Assembly: GCF_002705925.1 (NCBI RefSeq)
Contig: NZ_NKRE01000001.1
Location: forward strand, 3,318,962 to 3,382,961
Length of the DNA: 64,000 nt
Origin: Mycobacterium ostraviense
GTDB lineage: Bacteria > Actinomycetota > Actinomycetes > Mycobacteriales > Mycobacteriaceae
Direction: 5' to 3'
Of the stretch, positions 1 through 8,509 are shown piece by piece (positions within the stretch are counted from its first letter, which is position 1; every line of letters starts with the position of its first letter). The notes under the pieces were generated by a model. It did not search any database and had not been told where the DNA came from. It saw only the letters and a list, made by a program, of their open reading frames with translations. A program made the translations under genes and the position numbers.

Positions 1-762
1 GTGGACGACCTCGGTGCCGCGCGCCTTGGCCTCGATCACCCACTGGAACCCGACCGGATGGGCCTCGGCCATGTTCGAGCCCATGATGACGATGAAGTCC
101 GAATTGACCAGGTCTTGCTGATAGTCCGTCGCTCCGCCGCGACCGAAGGAGGCTCCCAGACCGGGAACCGTGGCGCTGTGTCAAATACGGGCTTGGTTCT
201 CGATCTGCAGCGCGCCCAGGGCGGTGAACAGCTTCTTGATCAGATAGTTCTCTTCGTTGTCCAGGGTGGCGCCGCCGAGGCTGGCGATGCCCATGGTGCG
301 GCGCAGCGTGTTGCGGTCGGCGTCGAAGTCCTGCCAGCCCTTGCGACGTGCGTCGAGCACCCGGTCGGCGACCATGTCCATCGCGGTGTCCAGGTCGAGT
401 TCCTGCCATTCGGTGGCGTAGGGGGCGCGGTAGCGCACCACGGTTTCCCGCTGCGGCCCGGTGACCAGCTGGGTGCTGGCAGATCCCTTGGGGCACAAGC
501 GTCCTCGGGAAATGGGGCTGTCCGGGTCGCCCTCGATCGCGATGACCTTCTCGTCTTTGATGTACACCTGCTGCGCGCAGCCCACCGCGCAGAACGGACA
601 CACCGAGTGCGCGACGTGGTCGGCGTCTGCGGTGCGCGGCGTCAGCGTTGCCGAGCGAGCCGACTGTGCGGCTTTGCCGCGGCCCAGCGGGTCGGACCCG
701 GTGAGCTGGCGGTAGACCGGCCACGACTGGATCAACTTCGCAAGCTTGCTTTCCGGGTGCAT
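1..762 (-). CDS. Selenocysteine-containing formate dehydrogenase alpha subunit (3' end outside the window)
   Basis: Molybdopterin oxidoreductase that oxidises formate. The visible N-terminal part carries a 4Fe-4S motif CPFCAVGC followed by GRLCPKG, typical of FdhF/FdhG proteins. The reading frame meets UGA at 181-183, but homology continues straight through it: QARI-[UGA]-HSATVPGLGASFGRGG, then VNSDFIVIMGSNMAEAHP. In this family that position is the Sec or Cys ligand of molybdenum, so the codon is read as selenocysteine, about residue 194. I chose the ATG at 762; an in-frame TTG at 798, 9 bases after the selB stop, with GAGG upstream, is the alternative. It is the last gene of the tRNA-Sec, selA, selB unit on this strand, so the enzyme travels with the machinery that makes it. 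The protein leaves the window at base 1. Confidence 0.93.
151..183 (-). promoter_or_regulatory. Selenocysteine UGA codon and bacterial SECIS hairpin
   Basis: The UGA occupies 181-183 on the complement. Eleven bases later begins GGTTCCCGGTCTGGGAGCC (151-169): a 7-bp stem (GGTTCCC with GGGAGCC, one G-U pair) closing the five-base loop GGTCT. As I recall the E. coli fdhF SECIS, it has the same loop sequence and the same 11-base distance from UGA; SelB binds this loop. Stem, loop and spacing are seen directly. SelB recognition is inferred from the family. Confidence 0.9.
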
Positions 763-807
763 GGCTTGATCAAACCCTGCGGCGTACCTGGGGAGCAACC
801 GGCAGCC

Positions 808-2487
808 TCAAAGCGTCGTCCTGGTGCCGTCGGCATCGCGGCGGGTAATCCTCAGTGCGTCAAGCCGTTCGAGCAACGGGACGGCCACCCGGCGAGTGGT
901 GCCTAGGGCGCGCCGGGCGTCGCTCACCGTGAACGGCTGCGGCAGCGTCGCCAGGATGGCGGCCGCGCGCGTGAACGCGTCGGGCCCCAGCACGACGCCG
1001 TCGGCAACGCGGGTCAGCCGCCCGGCCCGCACGGCGGCGGCCAGCTCGCGGCTGCCCAGCTTCAGTTCGGCCAGTTCGTCGGCCTCCGGCGCCCGGAACG
1101 GTTCGGCGGCCAGCCACTCCTCGACGGTGCGCACCGCCTTGTCGACGCGCGCCGGCAGGCCCGTGCCGGGCGGCCGGACCAGGCCGTCGGCCACCTCCAG
1201 GCCGGTGCCGTCGAGCAGCTCGGACACCAGTTCGGCGGCGGGCAGCCCCACCCGCTGCCGCAGCGCCTCCAGTGGCATGCCCGCCGCGATGTCGTGGTCG
1301 GCCGCCCAGCGCCGCACCGTCGTGACCGCAAGCTCGCGCCGCCCGGCCCACCACGGTGGATCCACCACCCACTCGCCCACCCGGTGGCCGGTGGCCGGCA
1401 GCCCCATCGCGCGCAACTCTGCCGCGGGTGCGCACTCGGGTGGGGGCACCCGGCCGGTGGCCAGCTTCTCGCCGCGGGCCCGGGCCGCGCCGCGGCGGTG
1501 CAACTCCGGCGGCCGCACGTCGAGCACCTCGATGCCGGCCGCGATCCGGTGCTCCCCGGGATCGCGCAGCAACCCGACGTCACCCACCCGCAACGGCAAC
1601 GGCCTGGTCAGCCGCAGCCGTGCCCCGGCCGTCCCCAGCGGGCGCACCCGCACCGGCACCGCCGCGGACCCTAGGTGCAGCACCAGCTGGCGGTGCAGGG
1701 TGTCCGCCGACCGCAGGGCCACGTCGATCTGCGCGGTATCCAGCCAGGCACCCGGCGTGCGAACGGTGTCGCCGCGAGCGATGTGCCGGCGGTCCACGCC
1801 GCGCAGGTTCACCGCCACCCGCGCCACCGCACCGGCCGCATCGACGTCTCGGCCCAGCGATTGCAAGCCGCGGACGGTGACGCGGCGTCCGGCGTGTTCG
1901 AGTTCATCGCCCACCCGGATCGTGCCGGCGCTCAGCGTGCCGGTGACGACGGTGCCCGCACCGCGCACCGTGAAGCAGCGGTCGACCCACAACCGCACGT
2001 CGCCGTCGCGGTCCGGCTGCGGCAGCCGCCTCGTCAGGGCCAGCAGTTGGGCCCGCACCTGGTCCAGTTCGGTGCCCAGCGCGACCGGCGCGTCGGCCAA
2101 CCGCGCCCGCACCTGTTCGATCGCCGGCGCCGGATCGGCAAGGTCTGCCTTGCTGATGACGACCAGCACATGCGCAACCCGCAGCGCGTCCAAGGCCGCG
2201 AGATGCTCGTCGGACTGCGGCATCCAGCCCTCGGTGGCGGCCACCACGAACATGACGGCCGGAACCGGGCCCACGCCGGCGAGCATGGTGGGAACGAAGC
2301 GTTCATGGCCCGGCACGTCGACGAACGCCAGCCGGCGTCCGTCGAGTTCGGTCCAGGCGAAGCCCAGGTCAATGGTCAGGCCCCGGCGCTGCTCCTCGGC
2401 CAGCCGGTCCGGCCACATCCCGGTGATCCGATGGACCAGCGTCGACTTGCCGTGGTCTACGTGGCCCGCGGTGGCTATGACGAACAC
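808..2487 (-). CDS. selB: Selenocysteine-specific elongation factor SelB
   Basis: GTPase that delivers Sec-tRNA-Sec to the ribosome at UGA codons followed by a SECIS hairpin. About 559 residues. The G1 motif GHVDHGKST lies near the N-terminus, followed by DVPGHERF (G3) and SKAD (G4), then EF-Tu-like domains and a long C-terminal winged-helix region that would bind the hairpin. A GTG start at 2487 gives the expected beginning VFVIATAGHVDHGK. It overlaps the end of selA by 13 bases, which indicates translational coupling. An open frame extends further upstream, but that part only shadows selA. The formate dehydrogenase gene follows immediately downstream. Confidence 0.95.
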   Translation of the reverse strand: MFVIATAGHVDHGKSTLVHRITGMWPDRLAEEQRRGLTIDLGFAWTELDGRRLAFVDVPGHERFVPTMLAGVGPVPAVMFVVAATEGWMPQSDEHLAALDALRVAHVLVVISKADLADPAPAIEQVRARLADAPVALGTELDQVRAQLLALTRRLPQPDRDGDVRLWVDRCFTVRGAGTVVTGTLSAGTIRVGDELEHAGRRVTVRGLQSLGRDVDAAGAVARVAVNLRGVDRRHIARGDTVRTPGAWLDTAQIDVALRSADTLHRQLVLHLGSAAVPVRVRPLGTAGARLRLTRPLPLRVGDVGLLRDPGEHRIAAGIEVLDVRPPELHRRGAARARGEKLATGRVPPPECAPAAELRAMGLPATGHRVGEWVVDPPWWAGRRELAVTTVRRWAADHDIAAGMPLEALRQRVGLPAAELVSELLDGTGLEVADGLVRPPGTGLPARVDKAVRTVEEWLAAEPFRAPEADELAELKLGSRELAAAVRAGRLTRVADGVVLGPDAFTRAAAILATLPQPFTVSDARRALGTTRRVAVPLLERLDALRITRRDADGTRTTL

Positions 2488-3755
2488 GCCAGCACCGCCG
2501 CCAGCACCAGGTCGTCGTCCTCCGGTGCCACCGTGCGCAGATCCAGCAGGCACCGGCCGCCTTCCACCCGGCCGACGACCGGCGGGCTGCCGGCGCGCAG
2601 CTTGGCGGCGTAGGACTGGGGCACGCTCAGCCCGGCGCTGGGCAGCTGCACGCCCGGGGCCCCGCCCCCGCCGACGGCCGCCACACAGTCCACCGCGTGC
2701 GCGCTCGGTAGTTGCGCGGCGAGGCTTTCGGCGCGGGCGCGCAGCTGCGTCACCTCGGCGGCCAGCGCTCGAGCTACCGGCGGCGGCGGTCCTACCACGG
2801 TCGCTTCCAGCGCGGCGAGGGTGAGTTTGTCCACCCGCAGCGCACGGGCCGCCGGATAGCGGCGCAGCCGCTCGATCAGGTCGGCGTCGCCGAAGAGCAG
2901 GCCGGCCTGCGGGCCGCCGAGCAGTTTGTCGCCGCTGGCGGTGACCAGGTTGGCGCCGTCGCGCAACGTCGTTGTCGCGTCCGGCTCGTCGGGCAGCATC
3001 GGGTGCGGCTCCAGTAGTCCGGAGCCGATGTCGACGACCAGCGGCGTGTCGAGCTGCGCCAATTCGGCCACGCTGACCGCCGAGGTGAACCCGGTGACGC
3101 AGAAGTTGGACGGATGCACCTTGAGCACAAACCCGGTGTCCGGCCCGATCGCGTCGGCGTAGTCGCGCAGGCTGGTGCGGTTGGTGGTGCCGACCTCGCG
3201 CAGCCGCGCACCCGTGGACGCCAGCAGCTCGGGGATGCGGAATCCGTCGCCGATCTCGACCAGCTCGCCGCGGCTGAGCACGATCTCCTTGCCCGGGGCG
3301 AGCGTGAGCGCGGTCAGCAGCAGCGCGGCGGCGTTGTTGTTCACCACGTGCACCCCGCCGGCGGCGGGCACCGCCGCGGCGAGCGCGGCCAGCGCGCCCC
3401 GGCCACGGCGCGCGCGGCGGCCGGTCGCCAGGTCGAATTCGACGTCGGTGGCGCCGCTGGCGGTGACCACCGCGTCCACCGCGGCCTGCGACAACGGCGC
3501 CCGGCCCAGGTTGGTGTGCACGACGACGCCGGTGGCGTTGATCACGGGCCGCAGGCTTGCCGCGGTGGCCGGGAGTGCGGCGACGGCGTGTTCGGCCACC
3601 CGCTCCGGCTCGATCTCGCCGGTACGGGCCCGCTGCTGTGCCTGCGCGATCACGGATTTCACCAGGGTGCGGCCCAGCAGCTGTTGCGCTTCAGCCAGCC
3701 GGGGATCGGCGAGGAGCGCGTCGGTGCGCGGAACCCGTCGTCGCGCGTCACTCAT
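2475..3755 (-). CDS. selA: L-seryl-tRNA(Sec) selenium transferase SelA
   Basis: PLP-dependent enzyme that converts Ser-tRNA-Sec to Sec-tRNA-Sec using selenophosphate. It has 426 residues, a little shorter than the E. coli enzyme. The PLP-binding lysine is in SGDKLLGGPQAG, and the N-terminal INATGVVVHTNLGRAPLS block is typical of SelA. The ATG at 3755 lies 29 bases after the 3' end of tRNA-Sec, and the 3' end overlaps selB. Together these give a tRNA-Sec, selA, selB, fdh transcription unit. Confidence 0.96.
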   Translation of the reverse strand: MSDARRRVPRTDALLADPRLAEAQQLLGRTLVKSVIAQAQQRARTGEIEPERVAEHAVAALPATAASLRPVINATGVVVHTNLGRAPLSQAAVDAVVTASGATDVEFDLATGRRARRGRGALAALAAAVPAAGGVHVVNNNAAALLLTALTLAPGKEIVLSRGELVEIGDGFRIPELLASTGARLREVGTTNRTSLRDYADAIGPDTGFVLKVHPSNFCVTGFTSAVSVAELAQLDTPLVVDIGSGLLEPHPMLPDEPDATTTLRDGANLVTASGDKLLGGPQAGLLFGDADLIERLRRYPAARALRVDKLTLAALEATVVGPPPPVARALAAEVTQLRARAESLAAQLPSAHAVDCVAAVGGGGAPGVQLPSAGLSVPQSYAAKLRAGSPPVVGRVEGGRCLLDLRTVAPEDDDLVLAAVLACSS

Positions 3756-3784
3756 GAGCGGGACCCGGGCAGGACCAGGGCAGG

Positions 3785-3879
3785 TGGCGGAGGCGGACGG
3801 GAATTGAACCCGCCAGCGGCAGCAACTGTCGCTCGACGGTTTTGAAGACCGCGCCGGTCACCAGACCGGAGACGCCTCC
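3785..3879 (-). tRNA. selC: tRNA-Sec (anticodon UCA)
   Basis: A 95-base tRNA including an encoded CCA end (3785-3787). The acceptor strands GGAGGCG and CGCCTCC pair. The anticodon loop CTTCAAA presents UCA (3843-3845 on the complement). There is a long variable arm (AGCGaCAG-ttg-CTGcCGCT) and a T arm GGCGGGTTCAATTCCCGTC. The long variable arm together with UCA is diagnostic of selenocysteine tRNA. It lies immediately upstream of selA and divergent from selD. Confidence 0.95.
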
Positions 3880-3907
3880 CTGGGCCATGGCGACAATTAT
3901 GGACGCC

Positions 3908-4900
3908 ATGGCCTACCGACTGACTCAGTACGCGCACGGCGGCGGCTGCGCGTGCAAGATCCCGCCCGGCGAGCTGGAGGACGTGGTGCGCGGATTGCGC
4001 GCCGGCGTCCCCGCTCATCCTGCCGGTGAGCTGCTGGTCGGGCTGGACAGCGGTGACGACGCGGCCGCGGTGCTGATCGAGGGCGGCACGGCATTGATCG
4101 CGACGACCGACTTTTTCACCCCGGTGGTCGACGACCCCTACGACTGGGGCCGGATCGCCGCCGCCAATGCGCTGTCCGACGTGTACGCGATGGGCGGGCG
4201 GCCGGTGGTCGCGGTCAATCTGCTGGGGTGGCCGCGCGATGTGCTGCCGTTCGAGCTGGCCGCCGAGACGTTGCGCGGCGGGCTGGACGTGTGCTCGCTC
4301 GCGGGCTGTCATCTGGCCGGTGGGCACAGCGTCGATGACCCCGAGCCCAAGTACGGGCTCGCGGTCACCGGAATCGCCGATCCAAACAGGTTGCTGCGCA
4401 ACGACTCCGGTAAGCCCGGCACCCCACTGTCGCTGACCAAGCCGCTGGGTATCGGGGTGCTGAACAGCCGGCACAAGGCCACCGGCGAGCGGTTCGCGGA
4501 CGCCATCGAGGCAATGACCACGCTCAACGCCGAAGCGGCGGCGGCGGCGCTGGCGGCCGGCATCGAATGTGCCACGGACATAACCGGTTTCGGATTGCTG
4601 GGGCACTTGCACAAGCTGGCCAGGGCCAGCGGTGTGACGGCGGTGATCGACTCGGCCGCGGTGCTGTATCTGGACGGCGCGCGCGAAGCGCTGGCCGCCG
4701 GCTACGTCAGCGGTGGCACCCGGCGCAATCTCGAGTGGGTGGCCCCGCACGTCGACCTGGCTGCGGTGAGCGAGCAGGAGGCGCTGCTGCTGGCCGACGC
4801 GCAGACCTCCGGCGGACTGCTGATCGCCGGCGAGATCCCGGGCGCACCCGTTATCGGCGAGCTGGTGCCCCGCGAAGAGCGCACGATCGTGGTGCGCTGA
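3908..4900 (+). CDS. selD: Selenide, water dikinase (selenophosphate synthetase) SelD
   Basis: ATP-dependent enzyme that makes selenophosphate, the selenium donor for SelA. It has 330 residues. The N-terminal active-site loop reads GGGCACKIPP: the catalytic position is cysteine, not selenocysteine, and the neighbouring lysine is kept. AIR-synthase-like signatures follow, including AMGGRPVVAVNLLGWP and ECATDITGFGLLGH. The open frame continues upstream, but that stretch overlaps tRNA-Sec, so the ATG at 3908 is preferred. The gene is divergent from tRNA-Sec/selA, so a promoter for each side should lie in the roughly 28 bases between them or inside the tRNA flank. Confidence 0.95.
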   Translation: MAYRLTQYAHGGGCACKIPPGELEDVVRGLRAGVPAHPAGELLVGLDSGDDAAAVLIEGGTALIATTDFFTPVVDDPYDWGRIAAANALSDVYAMGGRPVVAVNLLGWPRDVLPFELAAETLRGGLDVCSLAGCHLAGGHSVDDPEPKYGLAVTGIADPNRLLRNDSGKPGTPLSLTKPLGIGVLNSRHKATGERFADAIEAMTTLNAEAAAAALAAGIECATDITGFGLLGHLHKLARASGVTAVIDSAAVLYLDGAREALAAGYVSGGTRRNLEWVAPHVDLAAVSEQEALLLADAQTSGGLLIAGEIPGAPVIGELVPREERTIVVR

Positions 4901-4918
4901 GCCGCTGGCGCCGTCGGG

Positions 4919-5218
4919 CTACAGTCCAGCGCGTGGACCGGTACGAGCAGATGTGCCGCGCCGGCCGGTAAGCCCGAGGTAGGCGGCGATGAGCAACACC
5001 GCGACGACGATGCCGACCAGGAACGGGATGAACTCGAAGCCGCCGTTCTGATTCGAGTATCCGAGCCTGTAGGAAATCCAGGTGCCCAGGAAGGATCCGA
5101 CGGCACCCAATGCCACGGTCATAATGACGCCGATGTTCTGCTTGCCCGGCATGACGAGGCGGGCGAGCGCGCCCACGATGAGACCGACCACGATGGCCCC
5201 GATGATTGTTCCGATCAT
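4919..5218 (-). CDS. GlsB/YeaQ/YmgE family small membrane protein
   Basis: A 99-residue protein of the transglycosylase-associated (GlsB/YeaQ) family, usually linked to general stress. It has three hydrophobic segments: residues 1-22 (MIGTIIGAIVVGLIVGALAR), 30-50, and about 64-83. The family glycines around PGKQNIGVIMTVALGAVGSFLG are present. The ATG at 5218 has a strong AAAAGGAG ribosome site. A GGCTT-N16-GGGTAG string on this strand (5271-5297) is a weak candidate stress-sigma promoter. The molecular role of the family is not established. Confidence 0.85.
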   Translation of the reverse strand: MIGTIIGAIVVGLIVGALARLVMPGKQNIGVIMTVALGAVGSFLGTWISYRLGYSNQNGGFEFIPFLVGIVVAVLLIAAYLGLTGRRGTSARTGPRAGL

Positions 5219-5347
5219 TGTCCGCTCCTTTTGCGGTTGAGGCGGGCCGTTGCCCGCTCCTGCGCTCGGTCTACCCGTTTTGGCGCCGCGGCAAGCCACC
5301 GCGAGCGCAACGCTAGGGCGAGTTTGGGGGCGATTTTTCGCCGTGGC

Positions 5348-5372
5348 GTTACGTGGGCCAATAGCCGGGTAC
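5348..5372 (+). promoter_or_regulatory. Sigma-F/B-like promoter GTTA-N15-GGGTAC
   Basis: GTTA (5348-5351), 15 bases, then GGGTAC (5367-5372), ending 10 bases before the ATG at 5383. It matches the GTTT-N15-GGGTA(T/C) pattern of actinobacterial sigma-F promoters except for one base in the -35 box. The predicted leader is very short. Confidence 0.5.
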
Positions 5373-5382
5373 CCCAGCGCGT

Positions 5383-6369
5383 ATGACGAATTTCGGCTAT
5401 ACGTTGATGACCGAGCAGAGCGGACCGAAAGACCTTGTGCAGTACGCCGTTTCGGCCGAGCAGCGGGGCTTCGACTTTTTGGTCTGCAGCGACCACTTCT
5501 CGCCCTGGCTGACATCGCAAGGACACGCGCCCAACGCCTGGGCAGTGCTGGGCGCGGTGGCACATGTCACCGAACGGGTTGACCTGTACTCCTACGTGAC
5601 CTGTCCGACGATGCGCTATCACCCCGCGATCGTCGCGCAGCAGGCCGCCACCGTGCAGATCCTCTCCGACGGGCGGTTCACGCTCGGACTGGGTAGCGGC
5701 GAAAATCTCAACGAGCACATCGTCGGCCGGGGCTGGCCGGCTGTCGAGCGTCGTCAAGACATGCTGCGCGAGGCGGTCAAGGTCATCCGCGAACTGTTCG
5801 GCGGCCGGCTGGTGAACTGGCGTGGCGACTATTTCCAGGTGGATTCGGCGCGATTGTGGGATCTGCCGGACGTGCCGGTCGGCATCGGGGTGGCGGTCGG
5901 CGGTCCCAACGCCGTCGACAAGTTCGCCAAACTTGCCGATCACCTGATCGCGGTGGAGCCCGACGGCGACCTGGTCGACTCGTGGCACGCGGCACGCCAG
6001 GTTGCCAACGGGACCGGCGCCGGACGGGTGGTCGGGCAGCTACCGGTGTGCTGGGATCCTGACCTTGACGCCGCCGTGGAACGCGCGCACGATCAGTTCC
6101 GCTGGTTCGGCGGCGGCTGGGCGGTCAATGCGGACTTGCCGACGCCTGCCGGTTTCGCCGCGGCCACGCAGTTCGTGCGTCCGGACGACGTCGCCGAGAA
6201 CATCCCGTGTGGGCCGGATCTGGACGCCATCGTCGAATCTGTGCGGCCGTATTGGGAAGCCGGTTACACCGATATCGCCGTCGTACAGATCGGCGGGCAG
6301 CACCAGGACGAGTTCCTCAAGGAGGCCGCCGAACCGTTGCTGCACAAGCTGCGGGCCGCCGCGTCCTAA
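5383..6369 (+). CDS. F420-dependent LLM-class oxidoreductase (G6PDH-like family)
   Basis: A 328-residue luciferase-like TIM-barrel flavin/F420 enzyme. The N-terminus MTNFGYTLMTEQ, the SDHFSPW motif (residues about 36-42), the LGSGENLNEH block and VAVGGPNAVDKFAKLADHL match the TIGR03557-type F420-dependent oxidoreductases related to Fgd. The substrate is not predictable. It is the first gene after a sigma-F-like promoter and lies 20 bases upstream of an SRPBCC gene, so it probably heads the operon that also contains the alcohol dehydrogenase. Confidence 0.88.
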   Translation: MTNFGYTLMTEQSGPKDLVQYAVSAEQRGFDFLVCSDHFSPWLTSQGHAPNAWAVLGAVAHVTERVDLYSYVTCPTMRYHPAIVAQQAATVQILSDGRFTLGLGSGENLNEHIVGRGWPAVERRQDMLREAVKVIRELFGGRLVNWRGDYFQVDSARLWDLPDVPVGIGVAVGGPNAVDKFAKLADHLIAVEPDGDLVDSWHAARQVANGTGAGRVVGQLPVCWDPDLDAAVERAHDQFRWFGGGWAVNADLPTPAGFAAATQFVRPDDVAENIPCGPDLDAIVESVRPYWEAGYTDIAVVQIGGQHQDEFLKEAAEPLLHKLRAAAS

Positions 6370-6389
6370 CACACCACAAGGCAAGGGAA

Positions 6390-7331
6390 ATGACGATGAA
6401 AGACGCTTCGGCGAGGGCAACGGCCACTCTGGCGCGTGGCCTCGGTGGGGCCAGCCTGGGTCTCGGCCTCGCCGAGGTGCTGGCCCCCGGGAAAGTAGCC
6501 GTGCTCGTGGGCGTGGCCGACACGGACCGGTCGCGCTCGGTCATCCGCGCGTTGGGGATACGCGAATGCGGCCATGCCGCCGCGTTATTGCTCGGCTCGC
6601 CGAAACTGGTGTGGACCAGGGTGGCCGGCGACGCGCTGGACATCGCGCTGTTCGGAGCGGGTGTGCTCAGCCGCGGCCGGGGAGCACGCGCGCGCAGCGC
6701 CGTCGCCGCCGTCGCGCTGACCGGAATCGCCGGGGCCGACTTCTACGCCGCGGTACGCGCCGCCCGCGACGGATGCCACCGGCATGGTAACGGCACGAAG
6801 CATCGGTCGCTGCGGGCCGCGGTGACGGTGCGCCGTTCGCCGGAGGACGTGTATCGGTTCTGGAGTGACCTGGAGAAGCTGCCCAGCTTCATGCATCACC
6901 TGCGATCGGTCACCGCCCGCGACGGCGGGCGGTCGCATTGGGCCGTCAACGCGCCGGTAGGCCAGCCCGTGCAGTGGGATGCGCAGGTCGTCGAGGACGT
7001 GCCCAACAAGAGGATTGCCTGGCAATCCGTGCGTGATTCCGGGGTAAGGCACGGGGGCAGCGTCGAATTCACGCCGACGGCCGCGGGCGACGGCACCGAG
7101 GTTCGAGTCACGATCGGCTACCACATACCGGGCGGTGCGCTCGGCAAATCGGTTGCGACGCTGTTGGGCGAGTCGCCGGAACAGCAGGTCAACGACGATC
7201 TTCGGCGGTTCAAGCAGATCCTGGAAACCGGGCAGGTGCTCTATTCCGACGGGTCACCGGAAGGCACGTCAGCGTTGCGCCAGATGCATCAACAGCCCGC
7301 GCAACCGATGAGCCAAGGAGCAGGCCGATGA
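6390..7331 (+). CDS. SRPBCC (cyclase/dehydrase-type) domain protein with an N-terminal membrane region
   Basis: A 313-residue protein. Residues about 8-120 are alanine/glycine-rich and hydrophobic with several possible membrane helices. Residues about 145-300 form an SRPBCC/polyketide-cyclase-like ligand-binding domain (RRSPEDVYRFWSDLEKLPSFMHHL, WDAQVVEDVPNKRIAWQS). Family members bind hydrophobic ligands; no catalytic role can be assigned. The ATG at 6390 (GGCAAGGGAAATG context) follows the upstream stop by 20 bases. The stop overlaps the next ATG as ATGA, so the alcohol dehydrogenase is translationally coupled. Confidence 0.82.
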   Translation: MTMKDASARATATLARGLGGASLGLGLAEVLAPGKVAVLVGVADTDRSRSVIRALGIRECGHAAALLLGSPKLVWTRVAGDALDIALFGAGVLSRGRGARARSAVAAVALTGIAGADFYAAVRAARDGCHRHGNGTKHRSLRAAVTVRRSPEDVYRFWSDLEKLPSFMHHLRSVTARDGGRSHWAVNAPVGQPVQWDAQVVEDVPNKRIAWQSVRDSGVRHGGSVEFTPTAAGDGTEVRVTIGYHIPGGALGKSVATLLGESPEQQVNDDLRRFKQILETGQVLYSDGSPEGTSALRQMHQQPAQPMSQGAGR

Positions 7332-8497
7332 AGGCCACCGTCTGGGCCGGACGCAATAGCGTTGAGGTGCAATCGGTTCCGGATCCCACGATCCGCAACG
7401 ACCGCGATGTCATTGTGCGGGTCACCTCCACCGCGATCTGCGGTTCGGACCTGCACATCTACGACGGCTATATCCCCACGGTCGAGCACGGCGACGTGCT
7501 GGGGCACGAGTTCATGGGTGAAGTGGTCGAGGTCGGAAAAGCGGTGTCCAACTTGGCCGTCGGCGACCGGGTGGTGGTGCCCTTCCCGATCGCATGCGGG
7601 GCCTGCTCGGCGTGCGAGCGCGACCTGTACTCGCTGTGTGAGAACTCCAATCCCAACGCCGGCATGGCCGAGAAGTTGTTGGGTCATTCGCCCGCAGGGC
7701 TTTTCGGATATTCACACATGTTGGGCGGGTTTGCCGGTGGGCAAGCCGAATACGCTCGGGTGCCGTTCGCCGATGTGGGCCCGTTGAAGATCGACGACGA
7801 TCTGACCGATGACCAGGTGTTGTTCTTGTCGGATATCCTGCCCACCGGCTACATGGGCGCCGAGATGTGCGACATCACCCCCGGCGACGTCGTCGCCGTA
7901 TGGGGTGCCGGTCCGGTGGGCCTGTTCGCGGTCGCCAGCGCCTACTTGCTTGGCGCCGCCAAAGTGATTGCCATCGACCGGGTCCCGTATCGGCTGGAGT
8001 TGGCGGGCCGGCTGGGTGCGACACCACTCAACTTCTCCGAAACCTCGGTGCTGGAGGAGCTTCGGGACATCACCGCCGGGCGGGGACCGGACCACTGCAT
8101 CGACGCGGCGGGCATGGAGGCCCGCAACGGCTCTCGAGTGGTGGACGCCTACGACCGCGTCAAGCAGGCCGTACGGTTGGAAACCGAACGGCCGCACGCA
8201 CTTCGGGAAGCTGTGTTGAGTTGCCGCAACGGCGGCACCGTCTCGGTCATCGGGGTGTATGGCGGCGTGATGGACAAATTCCCCATCGGCGCGGTGATGA
8301 ACCGCTCGCTGACCATCAAGACCGGCCAGTGTCACGTACAACGCTACATGCGGCCGCTGTTGGACCGGGTCTGCAGCGGCGAGATCGACCCCACGATCAT
8401 CATCAGCCACCATCTCCGGCTCGACCAGGCTCCACACGGCTACGAGATCTTCAAACACAAGCAGGACGGCTGCACCAAAGTCGTCTTGAACCCATGA
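7328..8497 (+). CDS. Zinc-dependent alcohol dehydrogenase (glutathione-independent formaldehyde dehydrogenase-like)
   Basis: A 389-residue medium-chain dehydrogenase. Catalytic zinc ligands lie in CGSDLHIYDGY and GHEFMGEVVEVG. The structural zinc cysteines are in CGACSACERDLYSLC (about residues 96-110). The Rossmann motif is GAGPVGLFAVASA (about 196-208). The long insert around the structural zinc and the GMEARNGSRVVDAYD segment resemble the formaldehyde-dehydrogenase-like subgroup. NAD is the likely cofactor; the substrate is unknown. It overlaps the SRPBCC gene by four bases and is followed 13 bases later by a truncated PfpI gene. Confidence 0.9.
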   Translation: MKATVWAGRNSVEVQSVPDPTIRNDRDVIVRVTSTAICGSDLHIYDGYIPTVEHGDVLGHEFMGEVVEVGKAVSNLAVGDRVVVPFPIACGACSACERDLYSLCENSNPNAGMAEKLLGHSPAGLFGYSHMLGGFAGGQAEYARVPFADVGPLKIDDDLTDDQVLFLSDILPTGYMGAEMCDITPGDVVAVWGAGPVGLFAVASAYLLGAAKVIAIDRVPYRLELAGRLGATPLNFSETSVLEELRDITAGRGPDHCIDAAGMEARNGSRVVDAYDRVKQAVRLETERPHALREAVLSCRNGGTVSVIGVYGGVMDKFPIGAVMNRSLTIKTGQCHVQRYMRPLLDRVCSGEIDPTIIISHHLRLDQAPHGYEIFKHKQDGCTKVVLNP

Positions 8498-8509
8498 AGG
8501 AGCACCCCG

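Noticed and set aside
181..183. Premature stop making fdh a pseudogene
   Set aside because: The UGA sits at the family's Sec/Cys position, homology continues behind it, a SECIS hairpin follows and all sel genes are adjacent.
1..906. Long open frame on the plus strand opposite fdh
   Set aside because: Its translation has no recognisable motif, and the minus strand encodes a clear formate dehydrogenase with 4Fe-4S motif and Sec codon; GC-rich third positions keep the opposite strand open.
2488..2553. N-terminal extension of SelB
   Set aside because: It lies inside selA and is Gly/Ala-rich noise; the GTG at 2487 starts the conserved GTPase fold.
824..2824. 666-codon plus-strand frame opposite selB
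   Set aside because: Ser/Arg/Thr-rich translation typical of an antisense shadow; selB motifs are on the minus strand.
3842..3907. N-terminal extension of SelD
   Set aside because: It overlaps the tRNA-Sec gene and is not conserved in kind; the ATG at 3908 begins the SelD fold.
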